DNA of 64,000 nucleotides from Prevotella veroralis DSM 19559 = JCM 6290 (GTDB taxonomy: Bacteria; Bacteroidota; Bacteroidia; Bacteroidales; Bacteroidaceae), in the NCBI RefSeq assembly GCF_000377625.1, contig NZ_KB898332.1:62001-126000 (forward strand), written 5' to 3'. Each line of letters starts with the position of its first letter. Position 1 is the first letter of the stretch. The notes beneath the pieces were generated by a model. That model saw nothing but the letters and a program-made list of their open reading frames with translations. It did no database searches and had not been told where the DNA came from. This document shows, piece by piece, positions 43,182 to 52,772 of the stretch. The position numbers and the translations under genes are program-made.

Positions 43182-46100
43182 ATGGCACACGAACTCTTCA
43201 CACGTATTGCTGATATTCTCACGGCTCCGTCAGAAGCCCAAGCACGCATTATGCATGAGACGCTTATCATAGCGTGTTACGAGGGATTGAAAGAGACGAA
43301 ACATGGTTTTGGAAACCTCTCATCGCAGGTGGAAGCTCTTTGCAAACTGCATCACATTGCGCCGAAGGACGTTGTGGCGATTCACAAAATGCGTCGGCAC
43401 AGCAATTCCGCAGCACCTATTCTGCCCGACGACATCGCTTATGATTGTCGAGCACTCGCCCTCTTCGTCTCTGCCGTATTCCAGGAAGCCATCCCCGATA
43501 CGCTTGTGGGCAAGCTGCCAACGCACGGGCGCATCACGGAGAACATACAGATTGCGAACTACCGATACATCCGTTGCATTGTTAGGGAATGGGATGAGCA
43601 GACGATACAGGTTGCCGTAATCAATCAAGACAGCAGTGAGGAGTTATTGACGGTGGACTATATGAACACAGCCGAGTATGTGGACTTTAGTTATCTGCGC
43701 TCTCTTCTGCGTGAGGGAATGCAACTCAACTTGCTTGATTGCACTGTCACACGCAAGAAGGTGGTTCCACGTCTGATAGTCGTAGAGCCTGATTATCTCG
43801 TAGACATATCCTCCATCGCTAATTGCTTTGAGAGTTATGGGCACCACCCACTGCTCTTTACGGTAAAGCGGATGGGCGAGCGACCTAATAACAAGCATAT
43901 CGTACTGGGTAACTTTGCGGGTTCTGCACTCGACGATATCATCAATCATCCCACAGACTATACCATTAAGGACACCTTCCGTTCGAACTTTCGAGAGAAG
44001 GCGTTGGACTTTGCCACCTGTCCCGACTTCAATGCAGTAGAGTTTAAGCAAGCCGCTGAACAACAGGTTACGAATATTCAGGAGATAGTCAACGAGTTAT
44101 TCCAGTCGTTCGAGCGTGAGAAAGCCATCTTGGAGCCGTCATTCGTATGCGAACGATTAGGTTTGCAGGGACGAATAGACCTCATGACAACCGACTTAAA
44201 GCTGTTAGTTGAGCAGAAATCTGGTAAGAATATCTTTATTGAAAGGCAGTATAAGAACCCGCATGGCTCGCTCCATGTGGAGAAGCATTACGTGCAACTC
44301 TTGCTTTACTATGGTATATTGCAATACAACTTCCAGCTGAATCCGAAGGATGCACACATAGAATTGATGTATTCGAAATACCCTCTCCCGAACGGGTTAC
44401 TTGAGGTTGAACCGCTACAAAAGCTCATTCGTGAGGCGATGAAGTTCCGTAATCAAGCCGTGGCAACGGAGTATTGGATAGCGGAGAATGGCTTTCATCG
44501 TTTATTGCCACTACTGACTCCGCAGGTGCTGAATGTTGAGAAGCAGAATGATGCGTTCTATCAACGATACCTTTTGCCACAACTTACGGAGGTGCTCGCA
44601 CCCCTTCATCAGCTAAGCGAACTGGAGCGTGCTTACTTCACACGTATGATGACTTTCGTTATTAAGGAGCAACTGGTATCGAAGGTGGGCGCACAAGAGG
44701 GTGTGGGGAATAGTAATGCCGACCTTTGGAATATGCCTCTGGCGGAGAAGAAGGATACGGGAAATATCTACACGGGACTTACGATAACGGATAAGAGCTG
44801 TAGTAGCTCGTTCAACGGATATGATACTATTACGCTCAACGTACAGCAACAGGGCATAGACTTCCTCCCGAACTTCCGCAGGGGGGACATGGTTTATCTC
44901 TATGCGTATAAGAAGAATGAGGAACCGGACGTGCGTAAGAGCATTCTCTTCAAAGGCTCTTTACAAGAGATACATACTTCGTCTATCGTAGTGCACCTCA
45001 ACGACGGGCAACAGAACCCGAATCTTATAGCTGGAGAGTGCTTTGCCTTAGAGCATGCAGGGAGCGATATTGGGGGCACATCGGCTATTCGTAGCCTCTA
45101 TACCTTCATCACCTCTGATGTGGAACGGCGGCAATTACTCCTTGGACAGCGTGCGCCACGTGCTGACAAATCCCTTGTTTTGTCGCGTAGTTACCACCCC
45201 GATTACGATGAAATCATCTTGAAAGCAAAGCAGGCACAGGACTACTTCCTCTTGATTGGTCCTCCTGGAACGGGTAAGACTTCGCAGGCTCTGCAATATC
45301 TTGTGCGTGAGCAACTGGCTGAAAAGCCCAAAGTTCAATGGTCAAAGGTCAATGGTCAAAGCTCTATCCTCCTCCTTGCTTACACGAATCGTGCTGTTGA
45401 CGAGATATGCAATATGCTTTCTGAGCACGAGCTAGATTACATCCGCATTGGTAATGAGTATAGTTGCGATTCGAAATATAGTGACCATCTCTTGCAAGAG
45501 GTGCTCGATGAGAATACAACTCTCAATAGTATTAAGTCCACCCTATCAGAGGCGCAAATCATCGTAGCCACAACCTCGACGATGAATAGTCGTTCGGCTC
45601 TCTTTAACATCAAGCACTTTGACCTCGTCATCATTGATGAAGCGAGCCAAATACTAGAGCCAAATATCGTGGGAATACTGACTGCCCGACAGGAGGAAGG
45701 GCGTGCGATAGATCGGTTTATACTGGTAGGCGACCATAAACAACTGCCAGCCGTGGTGCAACAGCAGGGGGAGGCGAATGTGGAGGAAACATCGTCTGTA
45801 CTTGAGAACATCCATCTTTCATCGTGCGCCAACTCCCTATTTGAACGCCTCATCCTCAACGAAAGGGCAGCAGGAAGAACCGATTTCATAGGGACACTAC
45901 ACAAGCAAGGACGCATGCACCCCGATATTGCCGACTTTGCTAATCGTAAGTTCTATGCAAAGGAACAGCTGGAATGTGTGCCGTTAGCACATCAGTTGGA
46001 AACGGAACTATCTTATAACGAGGAGAGCGAAGATGCTTTAGACAATACGCTAAAGGCACATCGCATGATTTTCATTCCTTCTATGCCTTGCAAGCAACTG

Positions 46101-46562
46101 AACATTTCAGAAAAGGTAAACACTGACGAGGCACGAATCATCGCTGACCTATTGCGCAGATTGTTCCGACAAATGAGTAAGAACTTCGACCCACAGAAGT
46201 CGGTGGGAGTCATCGTTCCATACAGGAATCAGATTGCTATGATTAGAAAAGAGATAGAGCGGCTGGAGATTCCTGCTCTGGAGGGTATTAGCATAGACAC
46301 TGTGGAACGCTATCAAGGTAGTCAACGTGATGTAATTCTCTATTCCTTCACGATTCAGAGTCGTTATCAACTCGATTTCCTAACGGCTAACACGTTCTAT
46401 GAAGAGGGGCAACCAATAGACAGAAAGTTGAATGTTGCTATCACAAGGGCACGCAAACAACTCATCTTAACAGGCAATGAGTCTACGTTAAGACAGAACC
46501 AACTCTTTGCCGAACTGATTGATTACATAAAAGAAAAAGACGGTTATGTAAGGTTTCACTAA
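43182..46562 (+). CDS. Dna2-like fusion of PD-(D/E)XK nuclease and superfamily 1 helicase
   Basis: A 1126-residue protein from the ATG at 43182. A longer reading to 43050 runs through the 22-bp array and is unlikely. The N-terminal part ends in a Cas4/RecB-type nuclease: GLQGRIDLMTTD near residue 328 gives the metal Asp, and LLVEQKSGKN near 342 the ExK. The helicase has Walker A LLIGPPGTGKTSQ (about 690), DEAS box LVIIDEASQ (about 815), VGDHKQLPAV, the motif V-like DTVERYQGSQRD and the motif VI-like NVAITRARKQ. This layout resembles Dna2 and UPF1-like enzymes, which unwind and cut DNA flaps or ends. A 14-bp tandem duplication sits between Walker A and the next motif. Confidence 0.85.
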   Translation: MAHELFTRIADILTAPSEAQARIMHETLIIACYEGLKETKHGFGNLSSQVEALCKLHHIAPKDVVAIHKMRRHSNSAAPILPDDIAYDCRALALFVSAVFQEAIPDTLVGKLPTHGRITENIQIANYRYIRCIVREWDEQTIQVAVINQDSSEELLTVDYMNTAEYVDFSYLRSLLREGMQLNLLDCTVTRKKVVPRLIVVEPDYLVDISSIANCFESYGHHPLLFTVKRMGERPNNKHIVLGNFAGSALDDIINHPTDYTIKDTFRSNFREKALDFATCPDFNAVEFKQAAEQQVTNIQEIVNELFQSFEREKAILEPSFVCERLGLQGRIDLMTTDLKLLVEQKSGKNIFIERQYKNPHGSLHVEKHYVQLLLYYGILQYNFQLNPKDAHIELMYSKYPLPNGLLEVEPLQKLIREAMKFRNQAVATEYWIAENGFHRLLPLLTPQVLNVEKQNDAFYQRYLLPQLTEVLAPLHQLSELERAYFTRMMTFVIKEQLVSKVGAQEGVGNSNADLWNMPLAEKKDTGNIYTGLTITDKSCSSSFNGYDTITLNVQQQGIDFLPNFRRGDMVYLYAYKKNEEPDVRKSILFKGSLQEIHTSSIVVHLNDGQQNPNLIAGECFALEHAGSDIGGTSAIRSLYTFITSDVERRQLLLGQRAPRADKSLVLSRSYHPDYDEIILKAKQAQDYFLLIGPPGTGKTSQALQYLVREQLAEKPKVQWSKVNGQSSILLLAYTNRAVDEICNMLSEHELDYIRIGNEYSCDSKYSDHLLQEVLDENTTLNSIKSTLSEAQIIVATTSTMNSRSALFNIKHFDLVIIDEASQILEPNIVGILTARQEEGRAIDRFILVGDHKQLPAVVQQQGEANVEETSSVLENIHLSSCANSLFERLILNERAAGRTDFIGTLHKQGRMHPDIADFANRKFYAKEQLECVPLAHQLETELSYNEESEDALDNTLKAHRMIFIPSMPCKQLNISEKVNTDEARIIADLLRRLFRQMSKNFDPQKSVGVIVPYRNQIAMIRKEIERLEIPALEGISIDTVERYQGSQRDVILYSFTIQSRYQLDFLTANTFYEEGQPIDRKLNVAITRARKQLILTGNESTLRQNQLFAELIDYIKEKDGYVRFH

Positions 46563-46591
46563 GATGAGATAAGGACTCATCTTAGCGAAAC
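46553..46591. terminator. bidirectional terminator between the helicase and the lipoprotein gene
   Basis: The arms GTTTC-CTAAGATGAG and CTCATCTTAG-GAAAC with one mismatch lie between convergent genes. The hairpin includes the helicase stop. Confidence 0.7.
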
Positions 46592-46608
46592 TTTACTTGA
46601 AATACAGA

Positions 46609-47076
46609 TTAATTATTCTGATTACGACGAGCCCAGTCTAACGCATCCTTGCGTGTTGTCACCTTGCCCTTGTACTCTCCACTCTTCGATCCGTTCTTCC
46701 ATACGAACTTAAAACGCATCTCGACGTGGTGCTCATCAATGCGACGAAGATAGACATAGCTGCCCTGCTGGAAGAAATGATCATCGTAGGTATAGAGTCC
46801 TTTTACGACAGATCCACCTACTGTCCAGTCTCCTGATTGGGTCAAATCAACCTGCTTTCCCAGCTGACTCAATGGAATGGATATCCCAACAAACTCTCCC
46901 GTTAGGCTAAGCGGACAATTGATAGAGGCTTCACCATTAAACTCGCTGTAAAGTACTGGACTGATTTTGTTGTCGTCATCGTCATCACTACTGCAAGAAA
47001 CAAAGCTGAAACACATTGCTAATGTGAAGACACTGGCGAGGAGGACATACCCCCATTTCTTTAAATCTTTAGACAT
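46609..47076 (-). CDS. small lipoprotein of unknown function
   Basis: A 155-residue predicted lipoprotein with a lipobox ending FSFVSC at Cys28, followed by SSDDDDDN, an acidic stretch often seen as a surface-export signal in Bacteroidota. The remainder is beta-rich (YVYLRRIDEHHVEMRFKFVW) and ends in KVTTRKDALDWARR. I recognise no family. It is monocistronic, convergent with the helicase and divergent from argS. It might be a surface lipoprotein, but no partner genes are visible. Confidence 0.7.
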   Translation of the reverse strand: MSKDLKKWGYVLLASVFTLAMCFSFVSCSSDDDDDNKISPVLYSEFNGEASINCPLSLTGEFVGISIPLSQLGKQVDLTQSGDWTVGGSVVKGLYTYDDHFFQQGSYVYLRRIDEHHVEMRFKFVWKNGSKSGEYKGKVTTRKDALDWARRNQNN

Positions 47077-47268
47077 AATGTTAATTATTTAGAAGTTAAT
47101 TATCGTCCACAAAAGTACAACAATATATTGAATAATGGGCGGGAAATTGGGTATTAATTGTTATGAACCATGAAACAAAACCGATTCTTATAAAGGATTC
47201 GAGTCTGTGAATCGTGGATAAAACCCATGAATTATATACTAAAGAACGATTATTCGACTGATTTTCCG

Positions 47269-47276
47269 TAACTTTG
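47269..47276 (+). promoter_or_regulatory. argS -7 box
   Basis: TAACTTTG, 26 bp before the argS start. Confidence 0.55.
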
Positions 47277-47302
47277 CAAACAGAATAAAAACGTATATAA
47301 AG

Positions 47303-49123
47303 ATGAAGATAGAAGCACAAATTACCGCTGCGGCACGAGCAGCTGTCAAGGAGTTATATGGTGTTGAGGTGCCAGAAAAGATGATTCAACTACAGAAGAC
47401 ACGTAGTGACTTTGAAGGAAACCTTACACTTGTCACCTTCCCTCTACTGAAGACTTCACACAAGAAGCCTGAAGATACGGCACAGGAAATAGGTGAGTAC
47501 TTGAAGAAGAATTGTAAGGCTATCGCCGACTTCAACGTTGTGAAGGGTTTTCTTAACCTCGTTATTGCACAAGCGGCATGGGTTGGTTTATTGAACGACA
47601 TTAATGCGAATGAGAAGTTTGGCGAGAAGTCAGTGACAGAAAACAGCCCGCTTGTTATGATTGAGTACTCTTCACCTAACACAAACAAGCCTCTCCACCT
47701 TGGACACGTGCGTAACAACCTCCTCGGATGGTCGTTGGCTCAAATCATGGAAGCCAATGGCAATAAGGTTGTAAAGACGAATATCGTCAATGACCGCGGT
47801 ATCCACATTTGTAAGTCAATGCTTGCTTGGCTGAAGTGGGGCAATGGTATCACCCCTGAAAAGGCTGGCAAGAAGGGGGATCATTTGATAGGTGACTTCT
47901 ATGTACTATTCGATAAGCACTTCAAAGAGGAGTGCAAGCAACTGCAAGAGCAGTATGAGAAGGAGGGAATGACACCCGATGATGCGAAAGCAAAAGCCGA
48001 ACAAGAGGCTCCATTGATACAAGAAGCACACGAGATGCTCGTTAAGTGGGAGCATAACGACCCAGAGGTTCGTGCCTTATGGGAGAAGATGAACAGTTGG
48101 GTTTACGCTGGATTCGATGAGACCTACAAGGCTTTGGGCGTTGAATTCGATAAGATCTATTATGAGTCAAATACCTATCTCGTCGGTAAGAAGAAGGTGG
48201 AGGAAGGACTCGCCAAAGGGCTCTTCATTCGTAAAGAAGATAATTCTGTATGGGCTGACCTCACAGATGAAGGCTTAGACCAGAAGCTCCTTTTGCGTAA
48301 GGATGGCACCTCTGTTTACATGACACAAGATATTGGTACTGCCGAGATGCGCTTCAACGACTTCCCTATTGATAAGATGATTTATGTTGTTGGTAACGAA
48401 CAGAACTATCACTTCCAGGTGCTTTCAATCCTCTTGGATCGTCTGGGCTTCAAGTGGGGTAAGGATCTCGTACACTTCTCGTATGGTATGGTTGAATTGC
48501 CAAATGGTAAGATGAAGAGTCGTGAGGGTACTGTTGTTGATGCCGACGACTTGGTAGCGTCGATGATTGAGAACGCAAAGACACTCAGCGAGGATAAGGT
48601 GAATAAACTCGAAGGAATTACCGAGGATGAGAAGAATGAGATAGCACGTATCGTTGGTATGGGTGCGCTGAAGTACTTTATATTAAAGGTGGATGCCCGC
48701 AAGAATATGCTCTTCAATCCAGAAGAGTCTATTGACTTCAATGGTAATACAGGTCCATTCATTCAATACACCTACGCTCGTATCCGTAGTATTCTTCGTA
48801 AGGCAGAGGCACAGAGCATTGCTCTTCCAGCATCACTCACCGATGACGCACCATTGAACGAGAAAGAGATTGCGCTCATTCAGAAGCTCAACGACTTCGG
48901 TGCAGCTGTTGCACAGGCTGGTATAGACTATAGTCCAAGTGGTATTGCTAACTACTGCTACGAACTGACCAAGGAGTTCAATCAGTTCTATCACGACTAT
49001 AGCATCCTCAATGCAGATACCGAAGCTGAGAAGATCACCCGCCTCGTACTGGCTAAGAACGTGGCTAAGGTGATTAAGAATGGCATGGCATTGCTCGGCA
49101 TAGAAGTACCAGAAAGGATGTAG
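47303..49123 (+). CDS. argS: arginyl-tRNA synthetase
   Basis: A 606-residue class I synthetase that charges tRNA-Arg. An N-terminal Add-1 domain (about 1-90) precedes SSPNTNKPLHLGHVRNN (about 121-137), which holds the HLGH form of the HIGH signature. The KMSKS equivalent is KMKSREG (about 403). The anticodon-binding DALR domain fills the C-terminus (about 480-606). Length and motifs are complete. It has its own promoter, and no clear operon partner follows, since the DUF2059 gene begins about 120 bp later. Confidence 0.97.
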   Translation: MKIEAQITAAARAAVKELYGVEVPEKMIQLQKTRSDFEGNLTLVTFPLLKTSHKKPEDTAQEIGEYLKKNCKAIADFNVVKGFLNLVIAQAAWVGLLNDINANEKFGEKSVTENSPLVMIEYSSPNTNKPLHLGHVRNNLLGWSLAQIMEANGNKVVKTNIVNDRGIHICKSMLAWLKWGNGITPEKAGKKGDHLIGDFYVLFDKHFKEECKQLQEQYEKEGMTPDDAKAKAEQEAPLIQEAHEMLVKWEHNDPEVRALWEKMNSWVYAGFDETYKALGVEFDKIYYESNTYLVGKKKVEEGLAKGLFIRKEDNSVWADLTDEGLDQKLLLRKDGTSVYMTQDIGTAEMRFNDFPIDKMIYVVGNEQNYHFQVLSILLDRLGFKWGKDLVHFSYGMVELPNGKMKSREGTVVDADDLVASMIENAKTLSEDKVNKLEGITEDEKNEIARIVGMGALKYFILKVDARKNMLFNPEESIDFNGNTGPFIQYTYARIRSILRKAEAQSIALPASLTDDAPLNEKEIALIQKLNDFGAAVAQAGIDYSPSGIANYCYELTKEFNQFYHDYSILNADTEAEKITRLVLAKNVAKVIKNGMALLGIEVPERM

Positions 49124-49242
49124 AAGCCCCACAACAAAGGAACACGAAGTCTGGACATATATTATAATAAAAGGTAACAATGGTTAGGACTGAGTGTTCC
49201 CACTACCTTTAGAAAACCTTTAATGTTTTATTCATACACGAT

Positions 49243-49728
49243 ATGAGATATTTTTTCGCTTCCTTGTTATTCTGCTTGTTACTGATTCCAACATATAGTT
49301 CTGCACAGAATAACGACTCATTAACAATATCAGACAAGGAATATCGGGCAGCTGTAGAAAGGCTCGTAATGGTATCTGGCGGTCGGAAAGCACTTGAAAC
49401 AAGCTATCCACTACTAATGGAAAGCCTAAAGAAGATGTGTTATTACGTCCCAGATGAGATTATGAAACAAATAGAAGAGAAGTTCAGAACCGTTTTCTTC
49501 GATAATATAAATGAGCTATATGTGCCTGTTTACAAAAAGTATTATACGTTAGAAGAGCTGAAAGCGTTCGCTGACTTCTTTGAAACTCCATTAGGGAAAA
49601 AGGTGGCAGCAACGACACCTCTGCTTACAAAAGACCTATTCGAAGCAAGTCAAGAAGCAAGTAAAAATATTATCAAAGAGGTTCTCAAGGATCTAAACTT
49701 AGATGAAAAGGAGTCTTCAGAAAAGTGA
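49243..49728 (+). CDS. secreted DUF2059 protein
   Basis: A 161-residue protein with a signal peptide (about 1-21, ending SSAQ). The mature part is helical: RLVMVSGGRKALETSYPLL and then YTLEELKAFADFFETPLGKK (about 104-123), which is the DUF2059 core with its F-x-TPxGKK motif. Family members are periplasmic and of unknown function. It lies 21 bp upstream of the RNase H gene on the same strand, though their functions look unrelated. Confidence 0.8.
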   Translation: MRYFFASLLFCLLLIPTYSSAQNNDSLTISDKEYRAAVERLVMVSGGRKALETSYPLLMESLKKMCYYVPDEIMKQIEEKFRTVFFDNINELYVPVYKKYYTLEELKAFADFFETPLGKKVAATTPLLTKDLFEASQEASKNIIKEVLKDLNLDEKESSEK

Positions 49729-49749
49729 TATTGAATTGTTTATAAGCAG

Positions 49750-50220
49750 ATGAACACTTTACACAACCCTCCTTCGTATCGCAATGACACTGTACTTCCA
49801 CTACCAATGGGCGTTCGGGGTTCGGCTTGGGCTGTTGATGCAGCTTGCTCTGGTAATCCAGGACCAATGGAATATCAGTGTGTTGACTTACAAACAGGGG
49901 CTCAAGTCTTCCATTTCGGACCAGTACAAGGTACGAATAACATTGGTGAGTTCCTCGCTATTGTGCATGCTTTAGCCTTGATGGAGAAACAGGGAATCAG
50001 GGATAAGGTCATCTATAGTGATTCGTATAACGCCATTCTGTGGGTTAAGAAGAAGAAGTGTAAGACGACATTAACCCGTAATTCCGCAACAGAACAGCTG
50101 TATCAAATCATTGCACGGGCAGAACAATGGCTCATGACACACAACGTCACCACTCCTATTATCAAATGGGAAACAAAGCAATGGGGCGAGATTCCAGCGG
50201 ACTTTGGTAGGAAGAAGTAA
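49750..50220 (+). CDS. ribonuclease HI family protein
   Basis: A 156-residue RNase H fold protein that should cleave the RNA of RNA-DNA hybrids. The conserved acidic residues appear in order: AVDAACSGNPGP (about 28-39) gives the first Asp, NNIGEFLAIVHAL (about 63-75) the Glu, VIYSDSYNAILWV (about 87-99) the second Asp, and IPADFGRK (about 148-155) the last. The WVKKKKCKTT stretch is the basic protrusion. The first 25 residues form a short extension. A strong hairpin follows. Confidence 0.9.
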   Translation: MNTLHNPPSYRNDTVLPLPMGVRGSAWAVDAACSGNPGPMEYQCVDLQTGAQVFHFGPVQGTNNIGEFLAIVHALALMEKQGIRDKVIYSDSYNAILWVKKKKCKTTLTRNSATEQLYQIIARAEQWLMTHNVTTPIIKWETKQWGEIPADFGRKK

Positions 50221-50324
50221 TAATATCAGCCTCGGCAAGAGAAGGGAATATCTAACAACAATGTTTTAGATAATACGTGACTGCATTAGGGAATACAATC
50301 TCATCAGTTACAACAAAAGCTCCA

Positions 50325-50350
50325 GTAAGTCGAAACTTGCTGGAGCTTTT
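50325..50350. terminator. bidirectional terminator between RNase H and fabI
   Basis: The arms AAAAGCTCCAG and CTGGAGCTTTT, with TAAG nearer the loop, lie between convergent genes. There are A- and T-rich ends on both sides. Confidence 0.85.
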
Positions 50351-50395
50351 ACTATATTATAAGGTGATAAGTAACCCTATCTTATGGCTTTCTAT

Positions 50396-51253
50396 TTATC
50401 CGTAGATAATGTTGCCGTTCTCGTCCTTGTACTCATCAAGACCCTTCTCGTAGGTTGCCATGGCACGGAGACTCATACCAACGTTAGAGAAACCACCATC
50501 GTGATAGAGGTTCTGCATCGTAACCTTACGGGTGAGATCAGAGAACATTACAATACAATAGTCGGCACATTCATCCGCACTAGCATTGCCCAATGGAGAC
50601 ATGCGATCGGCAAAGTCGAAGAGTTTATCCATACCCTTTACACCAGAACCAGCGGTTGTCATGGTTGGTGACTGCGATATGGTATTGATACGAACATGGT
50701 GCTCACGACCATAGATATAGCCGAAGCTACGAGCTATACTCTCAAGTAAAGCCTTTGCATCAGCCATGTCGTTGTAACCATAGAACGTACGCTGAGCAGC
50801 TACATAACTCAATGCAACGATTGAACCATACTCGCTGATAGCCTCGAGCTTCTTAGCACTTTGAATCATCTTATGGAATGATACAGCTGAAATGTCAAGT
50901 GTTGTATCAAGCAGCTTATAATCCAAATCATCATAAGTGCGGTGCTTACGAACGTTAGGAGACATACCGATTGAATGGAGTACGAAGTCAATCTTACCGC
51001 CAAGTATCTCCATTGAACGCTTAAACACGTTCTCCAAGTCTTCTACATTAGTAGCATCTGCAGGAATAACCTCGCAATTTAACTTCTCAGAAAGGGCACT
51101 CACCGTACCCATTCTCACAGCGACAGGAGTGTTAGAAAGGGTTATTATTGCACCTTCTTCTACTGCTCTCTCAGCTACTTTCCATGCAATTGACTTGTCA
51201 TTGAGGGCTCCAAAAATAATACCTCGTTTACCTTTTAATAAGTTGTAACTCAT
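50396..51253 (-). CDS. fabI: enoyl-[acyl-carrier-protein] reductase
   Basis: A 285-residue NAD(P)H-dependent short-chain dehydrogenase that carries out the last reduction in each round of fatty acid elongation. KGKRGIIFGALNDKSIAW (about 7-24) is the FabI nucleotide-binding start. LHSIGMSP is the conserved substrate-side motif. YVAAQRTFYGYNDMADAKA (about 154-172) contains the active Tyr and the Lys of the YxxMxxxK pattern. Its length is slightly above the E. coli enzyme. A near-consensus -7 element (TACCTTTA) lies at 51278-51285 on the minus strand. FabI is the target of triclosan-type inhibitors. Confidence 0.95.
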   Translation of the reverse strand: MSYNLLKGKRGIIFGALNDKSIAWKVAERAVEEGAIITLSNTPVAVRMGTVSALSEKLNCEVIPADATNVEDLENVFKRSMEILGGKIDFVLHSIGMSPNVRKHRTYDDLDYKLLDTTLDISAVSFHKMIQSAKKLEAISEYGSIVALSYVAAQRTFYGYNDMADAKALLESIARSFGYIYGREHHVRINTISQSPTMTTAGSGVKGMDKLFDFADRMSPLGNASADECADYCIVMFSDLTRKVTMQNLYHDGGFSNVGMSLRAMATYEKGLDEYKDENGNIIYG

Positions 51254-51373
51254 ATTCTTCGTTGTTCAAATTTGGTGTAAAGGTAAGAAGAAAAGGTCGA
51301 TTTGCCAAGAGTTTATAGATAAATAACGTCATTCGTATTATATAGATAAGACAAATCAAGTGGTTACATAACA

Positions 51374-52462
51374 TTAATAATGGTGTTTATGTTCCCGGTC
51401 GTATGCTGTAATCACACGCTTAATCTGCTCTATCTGAGCTTTATCGTAAGGGGGAAGATCGGATTCTTTCAGCTTCTTCTCGACCAGAGATAGCAGTGTT
51501 TCTTTATTTTGATAGAACGTTAAATGCGGGTTAGCACCATGTTCCAAAAGACAGACAACGATGGGATAATGCTCGCTTATCATCGCTAGAGCAACAGCTG
51601 GAGGGTTGTTGTAAGCAATGTCATCTATCGTGTATTGACCTTGATAATTTACATCTGCACCATGTTGCAACAATAGTTTTACAATAGGAAGTGTGCTCCA
51701 TGAAGCAGCCTCACTCAATGGTTCTACACTGATCGTGTCGCCTGCATTGGAAGAAAATATCCGTTGAGACTCTTTCAACCGAACACGCATTGGCTTCACC
51801 ATAGCCCCATGACGCAGTAATTCCTCTGCTATCTTGAGTTGCTCTTCTGTGGGATTCTCCTTATTGCAAAGGCTTATCAATGCCGTTTTTCCTTCACCCC
51901 ATTCATAGAGGTTAGGGTTGGCACCATGGAGCAATAAGGTTCTTACAGTAGCTAAATGACCATCCATGCAAGCAAACATCAACAGACTTTGACCATAGAT
52001 AGTGTCCTGATAATTCACAAGTGTTGGTTGAGTGGATAAGATACGATTGATCTCCATCGTATCATTAGCCTGCACCGCAGTGGCAAGTTCGGCTACTGGT
52101 GTATTGCGGAATATCCTATAATCATACTCATCCAATGTAGAAGGATCAACAGGACGAAGACTTATCCAGGTTATTAATAAACTGATAATCAATGTAAAAA
52201 GGACGTGAGGAAGAATCGAGATATACGCTTTATGATAACGTCGATACAGAGCACCACTCAACTTAACAACGCCTATGAGCCACAAAGAATAGGAATTAAT
52301 GAGGAAGAAGATACCGAGAGCCTCCAATTCACTTGGCGGATTGTCAAATAAGAAGATAGACCCATAGAATACTAACGGAGCCAACAGAACGGGCAAAAGG
52401 AATGCCCAAGATAGGACTCTTAGCCATAGAGGAAGGTTTTTGTCAACGATACTTTTTTCCAT
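51374..52462 (-). CDS. membrane protein with C-terminal ankyrin repeats
   Basis: A 362-residue protein with three predicted TM helices at the N-terminus (about 15-38, 45-68 and 80-100). A hydrophilic domain of four or more ankyrin repeats follows (about 125-345): LVNYQDTIYGQSLLMFACMD, TVRTLLLHGANPNLYEWGEG, IVKLLLQHGADVNYQGQYT and VVCLLEHGANPHLTF. Ankyrins bind proteins, and the membrane part could anchor such a complex. Whether the repeats face cytoplasm or periplasm is uncertain. The gene stands alone. Confidence 0.82.
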   Translation of the reverse strand: MEKSIVDKNLPLWLRVLSWAFLLPVLLAPLVFYGSIFLFDNPPSELEALGIFFLINSYSLWLIGVVKLSGALYRRYHKAYISILPHVLFTLIISLLITWISLRPVDPSTLDEYDYRIFRNTPVAELATAVQANDTMEINRILSTQPTLVNYQDTIYGQSLLMFACMDGHLATVRTLLLHGANPNLYEWGEGKTALISLCNKENPTEEQLKIAEELLRHGAMVKPMRVRLKESQRIFSSNAGDTISVEPLSEAASWSTLPIVKLLLQHGADVNYQGQYTIDDIAYNNPPAVALAMISEHYPIVVCLLEHGANPHLTFYQNKETLLSLVEKKLKESDLPPYDKAQIEQIKRVITAYDREHKHHY

Positions 52463-52619
52463 AAAACGATATGAATTATCTGCGACAAAGATACTATTTT
52501 CTGCTGTATATCTATACTATAAACGTTGGGAAAAGGTTGCTGTAAATCTTAAAATATAGCCTATATTGTGAGGGAAGAGCATTTAGAATGACAAAGAAAA
52601 TGACAGTGTGACCGCAAAA

Positions 52620-52729
52620 CTCAAAACGTTTGAACAAGAGCTAAGCCTCCCTTTACTTTCACGAAAGGCTTTCCTCCCTATGAGCAAAGCCTCCGCTCCA
52701 CTGGTGCTAAGGCTCTCTTGCTGAAGACA
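52620..52729. repeat. 22-bp periodic array (locus E)
   Basis: Units of exactly 22 bp start at 52620, 52642, 52664, 52686 and 52708. The last four begin TAAGCCT, AAAGGCT, AAAGCCT and TAAGGCT, so adjacent units can pair with one another. It occupies the gap between the ankyrin gene start and the end of the next minus-strand gene. Nothing else is seen in that gap. Confidence 0.75.
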
Positions 52730-52772
52730 TGCACATACCTTATTAATTAGATAAGCAAAAGGTATCGAAAAA

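Noticed and set aside
47164..47229. Sixth 22-bp array upstream of argS
   Set aside because: Two similar segments lie 44 bp apart, but they match only moderately and the unit between them does not match.
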